Shown here: positions 1 to 5,960 of the stretch, piece after piece | How the letters are laid out: each line of letters starts with the position of its first letter | Position numbering within the stretch: position 1 is the first letter of the stretch | NCBI GenBank assembly: GCA_937872185.1 | Contig: CALMQN010000095.1 | Location: forward strand, 1-8,089 | Direction: 5' to 3' | Length of the DNA: 8,089 nt | Source: an uncultured bacterium | Lineage (GTDB): Bacteria; Patescibacteriota; Saccharimonadia; Saccharimonadales; Saccharimonadaceae | The notes under the pieces: generated by a model | What the model was told of the DNA's origin: nothing | What the model saw: only the letters and a program-made list of their open reading frames with translations | The model's database searches: none | Position numbers and translations under genes: made by a program

Positions 1-95
1 GCAACAATTTCTATATCAGATCGCTCAAATGCAATCTTGAATGCATTACGCCCAATACGCCCAAACCCGTTGATCCCAATTTTTACTTGCGCCAT
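1..95 (-). CDS. gap: Glyceraldehyde-3-phosphate dehydrogenase, N-terminal part (runs off the left edge)
   Basis: GAPDH oxidises and phosphorylates glyceraldehyde-3-phosphate to 1,3-bisphosphoglycerate with NAD(P), a cytoplasmic step of glycolysis. Only the first 31 codons lie in the window. They begin [19 protein letters not shown], the N-terminal Rossmann strand and glycine loop (INGFGRIGR) typical of the family. The catalytic cysteine domain is outside the window. The ATG at 95-93 is supported by a clear Shine-Dalgarno AAGGAG at 113-108, 12 nt upstream, and by a promoter at 141-169. The gene is transcribed away from rel. The sequence match is short but very characteristic. Confidence 0.93.
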   Translation of the reverse strand, partial: MAQVKIGINGFGRIGRNAFKIAFERSDIEIV

Positions 96-122
96 TGTAT
101 AATCCCACTCCTTATATAAGCA

Positions 123-150
123 TTAGCATATCTGTCTAACAGTATATACT
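123..150 (+). promoter_or_regulatory. Candidate plus-strand promoter overlapping the gap promoter
   Basis: On the plus strand TTAGCA (123-128) precedes TATACT (145-150) with a 16-bp spacer, predicting a start near 157. The -10 is the other strand's copy of the palindrome AGTATATACT shared with the gap promoter. A transcript from here would cross the structured region 195-327 and run into rel, giving rel a structured leader of about 220 nt. The -35 matches TTGACA at only 4 of 6 positions, so this is tentative. Confidence 0.35.
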
Positions 151-169
151 GCCGGCGCTTCGTACACAA
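141..169 (-). promoter_or_regulatory. Candidate sigma-70-type promoter of gap
   Basis: Read on the minus strand, TTGTGT (169-164) is followed after exactly 17 bp by TATACT (146-141), giving a predicted start near 134 and a leader of about 40 nt that contains the AAGGAG of gap. The -10 box lies inside the perfect palindrome AGTATATACT (141-150), so a TATACT is present on both strands. The prediction rests on motif and spacing only. Confidence 0.55.
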
Positions 170-190
170 TAAACCAGACGCACATCACAG

Positions 191-214
191 CAGACGAGGT
201 TCCGCACCTGTCTG
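191..214 (+). other. Local hairpin competing with the long-range helix
   Basis: CAGAC (191-195) pairs with GTCTG (210-214) and AGGT (197-200) with ACCT (206-209), leaving G196 bulged and a 5-nt loop TCCGC. These nine pairs use the same bases as the 5' side of the long helix, so the two folds exclude each other. No U-tract follows on either strand, so it is not an intrinsic terminator. Confidence 0.45.
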
Positions 215-327
215 ACAGGGGGATGTCCCCGCAAGGGCGAGCCAAACGCCATGGGCGAGCCAAACGCCATGGGCGAGCGACAGCTCCCCATAGAGTGGCC
301 TCCTGTCGGACGCGGTGCGAAAGCTCG
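195..327 (+). ncRNA. Putative structured RNA or rel leader with a 26-bp long-range helix
   Basis: The 281-nt stretch between gap and rel has no convincing gene but folds strongly. On the plus strand 209-222 pairs with 299-312 (14 contiguous pairs, three of them G-U). After a single bulged C313, 203-208 pairs with 314-319. Beyond one-base mismatches come 200-201 with 321-322 and 195-198 with 324-327. That is 26 pairs in all. The enclosed 76 nt hold CCC-GCAA-GGG (228-237, a GNRA loop), a hairpin at 251-270 and a hairpin at 269-291. The three G-U pairs would be A-C mismatches in a minus-strand RNA, which favours plus-strand transcription. I saw no SRP, tmRNA or RNase P signature. It could be a free ncRNA, a cis-regulatory leader of rel, or a DNA inverted-repeat element. 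The pairing is read directly; the function is unknown. Confidence 0.5.
235..278 (+). repeat. 18-bp tandem repeat, two full copies plus 8 bp
   Basis: The unit GGGCGAGCCAAACGCCAT occurs perfectly at 235-252 and 253-270, and its first 8 bases recur at 271-278. Each unit carries GGCG and CGCC flanking a 7-nt AGCCAAA, so it can form a small hairpin. The second copy, extended by AT on each side (251-270), gives six pairs with one bulged G. The partial third copy joins GACAGCTCCCCAT to form a stronger nine-pair hairpin (269-291, loop GACA, one bulged C). The repeat lies in the apical part of the putative structured RNA. Confidence 0.85.
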
Positions 328-363
328 AAACTTTACAGACGAGCATCTCCTAATGACATGTCG

Positions 364-369
364 TATACT
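364..369 (+). promoter_or_regulatory. -10 box placing the rel transcript start at its ATG (leaderless)
   Basis: TATACT at 364-369 ends 7 nt before the ATG at 377, so transcription would begin at or within a base of the start codon. No Shine-Dalgarno lies between them. There is no good -35 at 16-18 bp; TTTACA at 332-337 is too far upstream (26-bp spacer). Confidence 0.55.
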
Positions 370-376
370 TAATACC

Positions 377-1918
377 ATGCAAAAGAAAACGCTCATCGAT
401 CAGGCTCGTCCGCACTACGAGGAAAACCAGATCCTCGAGCTTGATCACGCCATTGATTTTGCCACCAAAGCCCATACCGGGCAAAAACGCAAAAGCGGTG
501 AAGCGTATATCACCCATCCGCTGTCAGTTGCCAGTACGTTAATTGACTGGGGCATGGACATTGATACAATCCTTGCTGCAGTACTGCACGATACCGTCGA
601 AGATACTGACACAAAACTTGACCAAATCGAAACATTGTTCGGTCGTGACGTCGCCTTTTTGGTAGACGGTGTCACGAAAGTATCGCAGGCGCGCGCCGGC
701 ATGCAGGACTTGGCAAATTATCTGCCCCAAACCAAAGACAACTTGTCAAAATTACTCATTGCCGTCGGCCAAGACGTCCGGGTCATCATTATCAAGCTGG
801 CAGATCGCCTGCATAACCTGTCGACATTGCAACACATGCCAAAAGAAAAGCAGGTCAAGATCGCACGTGAATCACTGGAAGTCTTCGCCCCCATGGCCGA
901 CCGTCTAGGTATGGGCCGGGTGCGTATGCAAATCGAAGAACTTGCTTTTTATTATCTGGACCCCAGTGAATTCAAACGCCTAGAGGGTCTGATGCGCAAA
1001 CGACTTGGTAAAAGTACTCGTAAACTTGGGCAAGTCCGAACAGATGTTGAGGTGGAGCTAAAAAAGCAAGGTATCATCGCCGAAGTAAATGGCCGCGTCA
1101 AAAGTATCTACAGCCTCGGCAAAAAACTCAAAAAGGTCGATGGTAATATTGATGATATTTATGATTTAATGGCGCTGCGCGTTGTGGTCAAAACCAAAGA
1201 AGACTGTTACCGCGTATTGGGCCTGCTGCATGCCATGTACCAACCAATGATCAGTCGCATTAAAGATTACATTGCCATTCCAAAACCAAACGGATATCAA
1301 AGTTTGCACACGACCGTTATCACACCAACCAAACAAATCGTCGAATTCCAAATCCGCACCGATGAAATGCATGAATTCGCCGAACGTGGCCTGGCGGCAA
1401 GCTTTCACTACCACGAACAAAAAAATAGCAAAGACTACACAAAAAAGAAGGCTAGCTCGACCCTGCCCAGTCATATGCAGTGGATTACGCAGTTACAAGA
1501 AATCGCCTCGCGCCTCCGTGACAATGAAGACATCTCGGAAGCACAACTTAACATCGACTTGTTTGGTAACCGTATTTTCGTGTATTCACCCAAGGGCGAT
1601 ATTTATAACCTACCCGAAGGCGCGCTGCCGCTTGATTTCGCCTACCTCGTACATACAGACATCGCTCGTCACGCCTATAGCTTCCGCGTTAACGGCAACA
1701 TCCACTCGTTCGACAAGCCGCTGCATAATGGCGACGTAGTCGAGGTGGTAACGCGAAAATTATCTCAACCCAAACAAGCCTGGCAAGACCTGGTCACGAC
1801 AACCCATTCGCGCAGCAAACTACGTATGCAGCTAAAGCAACTGGGCGTTATCGAAAGCTTAACTGGCGCTGCCAACATCATTCGTCAAAAAACCTTACGC
1901 AAGAAACCAAAATCATAA
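377..1918 (+). CDS. rel: Bifunctional (p)ppGpp synthetase/hydrolase (Rel/SpoT family), short C-terminus
   Basis: This cytoplasmic stringent-response enzyme makes (p)ppGpp from ATP and GTP/GDP and also hydrolyses it. The 513-aa protein has an HD hydrolase domain (about 20-170) with H33, H47, H71-D72 and the KLADRLHN segment (140-147). The synthetase domain (about 240-350) has YDLMALRV (262-269), RIKDYIAIPKPNGYQSLH (294-311) and EFQIRT (323-328). A TGS domain follows (about 394-460). The RIKD motif is the RxKD form found in bifunctional Rel rather than the ExDD form of monofunctional RelA. Usual Rel proteins exceed 700 aa. Here the zinc-finger and ACT domains are absent and only about 50 residues follow TGS. 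An in-frame ATG at 251 is unlikely because its extension is translated 18-bp repeat. The ATG at 377 starts just before the conserved region and sits 7 nt after a -10 box. Confidence 0.93.
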   Translation: MQKKTLIDQARPHYEENQILELDHAIDFATKAHTGQKRKSGEAYITHPLSVASTLIDWGMDIDTILAAVLHDTVEDTDTKLDQIETLFGRDVAFLVDGVTKVSQARAGMQDLANYLPQTKDNLSKLLIAVGQDVRVIIIKLADRLHNLSTLQHMPKEKQVKIARESLEVFAPMADRLGMGRVRMQIEELAFYYLDPSEFKRLEGLMRKRLGKSTRKLGQVRTDVEVELKKQGIIAEVNGRVKSIYSLGKKLKKVDGNIDDIYDLMALRVVVKTKEDCYRVLGLLHAMYQPMISRIKDYIAIPKPNGYQSLHTTVITPTKQIVEFQIRTDEMHEFAERGLAASFHYHEQKNSKDYTKKKASSTLPSHMQWITQLQEIASRLRDNEDISEAQLNIDLFGNRIFVYSPKGDIYNLPEGALPLDFAYLVHTDIARHAYSFRVNGNIHSFDKPLHNGDVVEVVTRKLSQPKQAWQDLVTTTHSRSKLRMQLKQLGVIESLTGAANIIRQKTLRKKPKS

Positions 1919-1922
1919 GCGG

Positions 1923-1957
1923 TATGATAGTATAAACGTATATTACATAGTACGGAG
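1923..1957 (+). promoter_or_regulatory. Candidate -10 boxes and Shine-Dalgarno of the 1965 gene
   Basis: The 46-nt gap after rel contains TATGAT (1923-1928) and TATAAA (1931-1936), either of which could be a -10, then GGAG (1954-1957), 7 nt before the ATG at 1965. No convincing -35 was found, and read-through from rel is also possible. The ribosome site is the stronger part of the call. Confidence 0.45.
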
Positions 1958-1964
1958 ATACGTC

Positions 1965-2591
1965 ATGCAACCTGAACAAATCGTCCCTGGGCAACCTCAG
2001 CCAGTAGCGCAGCCCCATAACCCAGGTAAGACCCTTGGAATTGTCGGCTTCATCTTCGCTTTCGTCGGCCTTCACTTGGTCGGACTTATTTTGTCGATAA
2101 TTGCCCTCGTTAAATCGCATGGCGCCGGCATGCGCAATGGGCTTGCCGTTGCAGGCATCGTACTAAACGCTACATTCATGGTAGTTGTTGTCCCTTTACT
2201 GGCGATCACTATTGTTGCCTACGGCGGTATCACAGCTAAAGCTAACTCAAACAAAGCCGCGGCTAATGCCTCAGCCGTGCAAAGATACGCCGAGGCTTTT
2301 AACGCCGACCAGGGCCGCTATCCCGATTCACTCAGTGACTTTGCATCAAGGACCGGTTCATCTGTGCTGCCAAGTTACATCACTATCATCGGCACCAATG
2401 GTGGCACGACCCTTGACCTTAACGACAGCACGGGTAACGAAAACATCTGGTATCAATACACTGGCAAAAGCGGCACTGCAACCGGTGGCAGAATTAGCTA
2501 TTGGGACTTCAAAAATCAGAAACTCAGTGACACCGTTCTCTATGTCGGTGACGGCAGCACAGCATCAGATGAATTCCACGACGTGCAATAA
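1965..2591 (+). CDS. Two-TM (DUF4190-like) protein with a pilin-like extracellular domain
   Basis: The 208-aa protein starts with a Pro/Gln-rich cytoplasmic tail (1-22). Two hydrophobic helices follow at about 24-49 and 59-88, joined by a short loop with GMRNGLAVAGIV; this layout resembles DUF4190-type membrane domains. Residues 93-130 (KAAANASAVQRYAEAFNADQ, then GRYPDSLSDF) resemble the stretch after the N-terminal helix of type IV pilins and type II secretion pseudopilins. The remainder is a Gly/Ser/Thr/Asn-rich soluble domain. There is no prepilin peptidase site, so it is probably not assembled as a pilin but held in the membrane with a pilin-like head outside. It follows rel by 46 nt on the same strand. 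Membrane topology is confident; the pilin likeness is moderate; the function is unknown. Confidence 0.8.
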   Translation: MQPEQIVPGQPQPVAQPHNPGKTLGIVGFIFAFVGLHLVGLILSIIALVKSHGAGMRNGLAVAGIVLNATFMVVVVPLLAITIVAYGGITAKANSNKAAANASAVQRYAEAFNADQGRYPDSLSDFASRTGSSVLPSYITIIGTNGGTTLDLNDSTGNENIWYQYTGKSGTATGGRISYWDFKNQKLSDTVLYVGDGSTASDEFHDVQ

Positions 2592-2594
2592 TTA

Positions 2595-3392
2595 CTATGA
2601 TCGAGCTTGAATAATCTGCTTGATGTCCTGAGCCTTCGTTTTCAAAAATTCTACTATTCTCGCATTCCCGACTGCAAAGTTCTTCGTGTCAATATCCCAT
2701 ACATCTCCCTCGAAGCTAACAATCTTGCCACCTGCTTCTCGAATAATAAGTGCTCCTGGTGCTCGGTCATGGGTGGCAGCGAGAGTATTGATGATCAGAG
2801 CGGCATCGAGCTTGCCTTCTGCCACGAGACTAAACGACCTGCCCATAGCACCAAGTGGCTGCAACATACGGATGCCATGAGGGCGAAGTACCATCTGCAG
2901 ATCGGCGTAAATACTTGAACTAATATTATCAACTGCTGATTCAGCAATATCACGGTTGCTGACATGGATCGGCTGACCATTTTTGAATGCACCTTCACCC
3001 AAAATTGCAGTATATAGTTCATCCTCGACAAAATTATATATGACCGCTGCGACGGGCTGCCGCCCAACGATAAACGCTGCCATGTTTGTACAGTTCGGAA
3101 CACCTCTCACAAAACTAGTTGTTCCGTCGATCGGATCAACTAGCCAAAACTGTTCAGTGTTGCCGATTTTTCCTGTTTCCTCACCCTGGAACCCGTACTC
3201 TGGATATGTTTCTTGCAACTTCAAGCGTAAAGTCTGCTCGACTTCAATATCTAACTCAGTAACCTGTGATTGGTCGGACTTTAGTTCAAAATCAATCCTG
3301 CCATATGATTCCAGCAACTTATCACGATAGCTTCGATAAACATCGATAATAAGCTGTTGTGAAGCCCTCAGCCGATCGTCGATTACAGTCAT
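2595..3392 (-). CDS. Inositol-monophosphatase-family phosphatase (SuhB/CysQ-like)
   Basis: This family consists of Mg-dependent, Li-sensitive phosphatases acting on inositol phosphates, 3'-phosphoadenosine nucleotides or sugar phosphates. The 265-aa length is normal. Metal-site motifs are GEET (E71), WLVDPIDGTTSF with D86 and D89, and THDRAPGALIIREAGG with D209 in place of the usual WDxAAG; the metal-binding aspartate is kept. The ATG at 3392 lies 1 nt beyond the ppa stop (TAG 3396-3394), indicating translational coupling in a ppa operon. A TTG at 3425 would extend it 11 codons into ppa and has no better ribosome site. The exact substrate cannot be read from the sequence. Its end is 3 nt from the convergent gene. 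Confidence 0.9.
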   Translation of the reverse strand: MTVIDDRLRASQQLIIDVYRSYRDKLLESYGRIDFELKSDQSQVTELDIEVEQTLRLKLQETYPEYGFQGEETGKIGNTEQFWLVDPIDGTTSFVRGVPNCTNMAAFIVGRQPVAAVIYNFVEDELYTAILGEGAFKNGQPIHVSNRDIAESAVDNISSSIYADLQMVLRPHGIRMLQPLGAMGRSFSLVAEGKLDAALIINTLAATHDRAPGALIIREAGGKIVSFEGDVWDIDTKNFAVGNARIVEFLKTKAQDIKQIIQARS

Positions 3393-3393
3393 C

Positions 3394-3924
3394 CTACTTG
3401 CCTGCTCGTTCAATCGACACGCCAACCACTTTCATCGCAGCCTCGGCGTCACCCCATCCGTGCAGTTTTCCGTCAACGCCTGTCCAATCTTTCTTCCAGT
3501 CCTTGTAATGGGTATAAAAATGCTCGATAACCTTTTTAAAGTTCTCGCCCAGATCTGCCAAGTCCTTAATATGATCCTTGCTGACATCATCAGCAGGGAC
3601 AACGATCAATTTCTCGTCCATTTCACCGTCATCTTCAAAATAAAGCACACCAATTGGACGCGATGGAACAACCGTACCATGTGGGACAGACTCATCAATG
3701 ATTAACAGTGCATCCAGCGGGTCGCCATCATCACACAGTGTATCAGGGATGTATCCATAATCTGTTGGATAGCCCAATGTCGTGCCGTTAACGCGGTCCA
3801 AAAACAATCGTCCCGTCTCTTTATCAAATTCATATTTATTACGTTCGTTTTTGCGAATTTCGATAATAACGTTCACGATACCTTTGTCGACATTGCCTGT
3901 CGATACTTCTGAAATTGCTGCCAT
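3394..3924 (-). CDS. ppa: Inorganic pyrophosphatase, family I
   Basis: It hydrolyses pyrophosphate to two phosphates in the cytoplasm, pulling biosynthetic reactions forward. The 176-aa protein matches bacterial family I enzymes in length. The signature DDGDPLDALLI carries metal ligands D66, D68 and D71. EIRK with E22, DR at 43-44, YPTDYGYIP (52-60), EDDGEMDEKL with D98 and D103, and HYKDWKK (139-145) match the known active-site series. All expected catalytic residues appear present. The ATG at 3924 has AAGGAG (3939-3934) 9 nt upstream. It is the first gene of an operon with the IMPase-family gene, whose start is 1 nt after this stop. Confidence 0.97.
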   Translation of the reverse strand: MAAISEVSTGNVDKGIVNVIIEIRKNERNKYEFDKETGRLFLDRVNGTTLGYPTDYGYIPDTLCDDGDPLDALLIIDESVPHGTVVPSRPIGVLYFEDDGEMDEKLIVVPADDVSKDHIKDLADLGENFKKVIEHFYTHYKDWKKDWTGVDGKLHGWGDAEAAMKVVGVSIERAGK

Positions 3925-3933
3925 CTATGTATT

Positions 3934-3972
3934 CTCCTTATGTTTCATCTGTCGTATGTACCTATTTTACCA
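3934..3972 (-). promoter_or_regulatory. ppa promoter (extended -10) and Shine-Dalgarno
   Basis: Read on the minus strand, TGGTAAAAT (3972-3964) is an extended -10 (TG, one base, TAAAAT), predicting a start near 3957 and a leader of about 33 nt. AAGGAG (3939-3934) is 9 nt before the ATG. No convincing -35 was seen. The -10 lies where a -35 for the divergent PLD gene would fall, so the two promoters overlap within 81 bp. Confidence 0.5.
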
Positions 3973-3990
3973 GCTTTTTAATAACCAAGG

Positions 3991-3996
3991 TATAAT
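3991..3996 (+). promoter_or_regulatory. -10 box of the PLD-like gene, near-leaderless
   Basis: A perfect TATAAT at 3991-3996 ends 9 nt before the ATG at 4006, so the leader would be 0 to 3 nt. No Shine-Dalgarno is present. A weak -35, TTTACC (3966-3971), lies at a 19-bp spacer. Confidence 0.55.
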
Positions 3997-4005
3997 CGTA
4001 ATGAT

Positions 4006-4992
4006 ATGTCATCTATTCCCAGGCTTCTGCTACCGACAACCTATGTCAGTGACGCTGCAAAACACATCCGAAGCGCAACAAAACGCGTTTCCTTTTTGTC
4101 GATGATCCTCAGCGATGACGCAACATCAGATGAGCTCATTGATGCACTTGCCGATGCCGCAGCGCGTGGTGTCACGGTCGAAATGGCAGCAGACGTTTAT
4201 ACCTATGCCGAACTAGGAGGATTCTTTTTCCCGACACAATTAAAAACACGCCAATCACGTTCCAGTACCCGCATGGGCAAGCGTCTGATTAAAAGCGGCG
4301 TTAAATTTACCTGGCTCGGCCGCTCCCACACTACTATCTTCAGTGGCCGCACCCACATCAAATGGTGTGTTGTTGATGACACCGTTTATTCATTTGGCGG
4401 CGTTAACCTATATAAAGCAGGCATCGAAAATGCCGATTACATGTTCAAGATTAATGACGCCGTACTGGCCGACAAACTCATCGACGAATTCCACCGTCTG
4501 GCTCGCGCCGATGCTGGCGATTACGCCTACCGCAGCCACAGCTTCAAACATAATGACGACACCGTGCTGATCGACGGCGGGATTGTTGGCGACTCGATTA
4601 TCTATCGCCACGCTTGCAAATTGACAGCCGAAGCATCACATACCCTGCTTGTCTCCCAGTACTGCCCGAATGGCAAACTCGGCCGGCTCCTAAAAACCCA
4701 TAACGCCGAACTCTACTTCAATCCTCCTCTCAATGCGGACGGTCTTAACCGCGCTGTCATTCGTATGGGCATGTTTTTTAGCGGCCTCAAAACACGCTAC
4801 AGCCGCACACGTTATTTGCACGCAAAGTTTATGATTTTCACCATGCCCGATGGCCGCAAGATCGCCCTAACAGGGTCACATAATTTCTCAAGCACCGGCG
4901 TCCTCCTGGGCACGCGCGAAATTGCCCTGCAAACAGAAAACCCAAAGATTATTAAACAACTCGAGGATTTCTATAAAGAATTTGTCGCTTAA
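4006..4992 (+). CDS. Phospholipase-D-like (cardiolipin synthase family) protein
   Basis: PLD-superfamily proteins catalyse phosphodiester transfer, for example cardiolipin or other phospholipid head-group exchange, or act as nucleases. The 328-aa protein has two PLD half-domains. The first motif is THIKWCVVDD (H117, K119, D124) followed by GGVNL. The second is YLHAKFMIFT (H272, K274) followed by TGSHNF (289-294). In the second motif the HxKx4D aspartate is T279; D282 might substitute. There is no N-terminal membrane segment, unlike classical cardiolipin synthases, so it may be soluble or peripheral. The substrate is uncertain. Its TAA overlaps the convergent trxB stop by 4 nt. No ribosome site precedes the ATG; the start is set by the -10 box close by. 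Confidence 0.85.
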   Translation: MSSIPRLLLPTTYVSDAAKHIRSATKRVSFLSMILSDDATSDELIDALADAAARGVTVEMAADVYTYAELGGFFFPTQLKTRQSRSSTRMGKRLIKSGVKFTWLGRSHTTIFSGRTHIKWCVVDDTVYSFGGVNLYKAGIENADYMFKINDAVLADKLIDEFHRLARADAGDYAYRSHSFKHNDDTVLIDGGIVGDSIIYRHACKLTAEASHTLLVSQYCPNGKLGRLLKTHNAELYFNPPLNADGLNRAVIRMGMFFSGLKTRYSRTRYLHAKFMIFTMPDGRKIALTGSHNFSSTGVLLGTREIALQTENPKIIKQLEDFYKEFVA

Positions 4993-5930
4993 GCGCGGCT
5001 TTGTTCGTCAAGATATTCACGAATAGAAAGCGCGGCCGTAGCGCCTTCGCCGACTGCACTGGCAATCTGGGTGGTCGCGCCACTGCGCACATCGCCACTG
5101 GCAAAAATACCAGGAACGTTTGTTTGCATACGGCTATCTGTCTTAATCAGCCCCAATTCGTCCAGCTCAATACCGCTCCCGGCAATAAACTGTGTGTTTG
5201 GTTTCAGCCCAACAAATACAAAGACGCCGTCCGTTTCAAATACCGTCGGTACGCCTGCCTTAGTCGCTTTGACTGATGTGATCTTACCGTCGGTTGCAAC
5301 AATCTCGTCGGTATTCGTATCCAGATGAACAGTAATTTTCCCTTGCTCGACATAGCGATCTAAATCATGCTGCAATACTTCGCTAGCTTTGATTGTGCTA
5401 CGTACCAACAAATCAATATGGGTAGTAAATCGCGTCAAAAAGATTGCTTCCTGGAGGGCCGAATTACCGCCGCCAATGACTACCAGGCGTTTATCACGAT
5501 AAAATGCACCGTCGCATGTTGCACAGTAATGTACGCCGCGGCCATAGTATTCTGCCTCACCCGGAACACCGATCTTCTTCCAATCACTTCCAGTTGCGAT
5601 CAAAACCGTCTTGGCTTTTTGCTCGACACCATCAACAGTGACTACTTTAATATCGCCTTCATCACGGATTGCCGATATCTCACCAAATTCAATATGTGCG
5701 CCAAAACGCTCGGCCTGCTTTTCCAGCTGTGCGGCTAACGTCATGCCCTCGATCCCATCAGGAAAGCCAGGATAATTATCGACCATATCGGTGATGGCGG
5801 CTAAGCCTCCAATGGCGCCTTTTTCGTACAACACGGTATCAATATCTTCACGTGTTGTATATACCGCAGCTGCAAGCGCGCTGGGACCGGCACCAATCAT
5901 GATTACGTCTCGAATCTTTTCGTCTGTCAT
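4989..5930 (-). CDS. trxB: Thioredoxin reductase-like flavoprotein with CATC active site
   Basis: It passes electrons through FAD and a redox-active disulfide to thioredoxin-like partners in the cytoplasm. The 313-aa length is normal for low-molecular-weight TrxR. Motifs are the FAD site GAGPSALAAAVY (13-24), the disulfide CATC (136-139) followed by DGAF, a second Rossmann loop GGGNSA (153-158), and the C-terminal FAD motif GIFASGDV (274-281). The HRRxxFRA segment that grips the NADPH 2'-phosphate is replaced by VRSTIKAS (176-183), and the usual YRQ after the last FAD motif reads TTQ. It may therefore use NADH or another donor. AAAGGA (5942-5937) lies 6 nt before the ATG. Its own promoter lies in the 30-nt gap after the FKBP gene, so the two can be read together or separately. 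Confidence 0.92.
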   Translation of the reverse strand: MTDEKIRDVIMIGAGPSALAAAVYTTREDIDTVLYEKGAIGGLAAITDMVDNYPGFPDGIEGMTLAAQLEKQAERFGAHIEFGEISAIRDEGDIKVVTVDGVEQKAKTVLIATGSDWKKIGVPGEAEYYGRGVHYCATCDGAFYRDKRLVVIGGGNSALQEAIFLTRFTTHIDLLVRSTIKASEVLQHDLDRYVEQGKITVHLDTNTDEIVATDGKITSVKATKAGVPTVFETDGVFVFVGLKPNTQFIAGSGIELDELGLIKTDSRMQTNVPGIFASGDVRSGATTQIASAVGEGATAALSIREYLDEQSRA

Positions 5931-5943
5931 ACTATTTCCTTTA

Positions 5944-5960
5944 CTATACCAAGTATAGCA
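5944..5960 (-). promoter_or_regulatory. trxB extended -10 promoter with overlapping dyad
   Basis: On the minus strand TGCTATACT (5960-5952) is an extended -10, giving a start near 5945 and a leader of about 15 nt with AAAGGA. It overlaps the perfect inverted repeat CTATAC-CAA-GTATAG (5944-5958), which could be a small operator covering the -10 and the start site. The promoter abuts the FKBP stop codon, so any -35 would lie inside that gene. Confidence 0.55.

Noticed and set aside
191..230. Intrinsic terminator in the gap-rel intergenic region
   Set aside because: GC-rich hairpins are present, but neither strand has a following run of T.
235..278. CRISPR array or integron attC site
   Set aside because: The repeats are directly adjacent with no spacers and only 2.4 copies; no cas or integrase gene and no attC core sites were seen.
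251..376. 42-codon N-terminal extension of rel from the ATG at 251
   Set aside because: The extension is translated 18-bp tandem repeat and hairpin sequence with no Rel similarity; the ATG at 377 sits 7 nt after a -10 box and directly before the conserved region.
1272..1739. 155-aa reading frame inside rel, and similar long frames opposite trxB and the right-edge gene
   Set aside because: They lie entirely within well-supported genes, lack family motifs and start signals, and read like shadow frames.
3393..3425. TTG start for the IMPase-family gene inside ppa
   Set aside because: The ATG at 3392, 1 nt after the ppa stop, fits translational coupling; the extra 11 residues have no family support.
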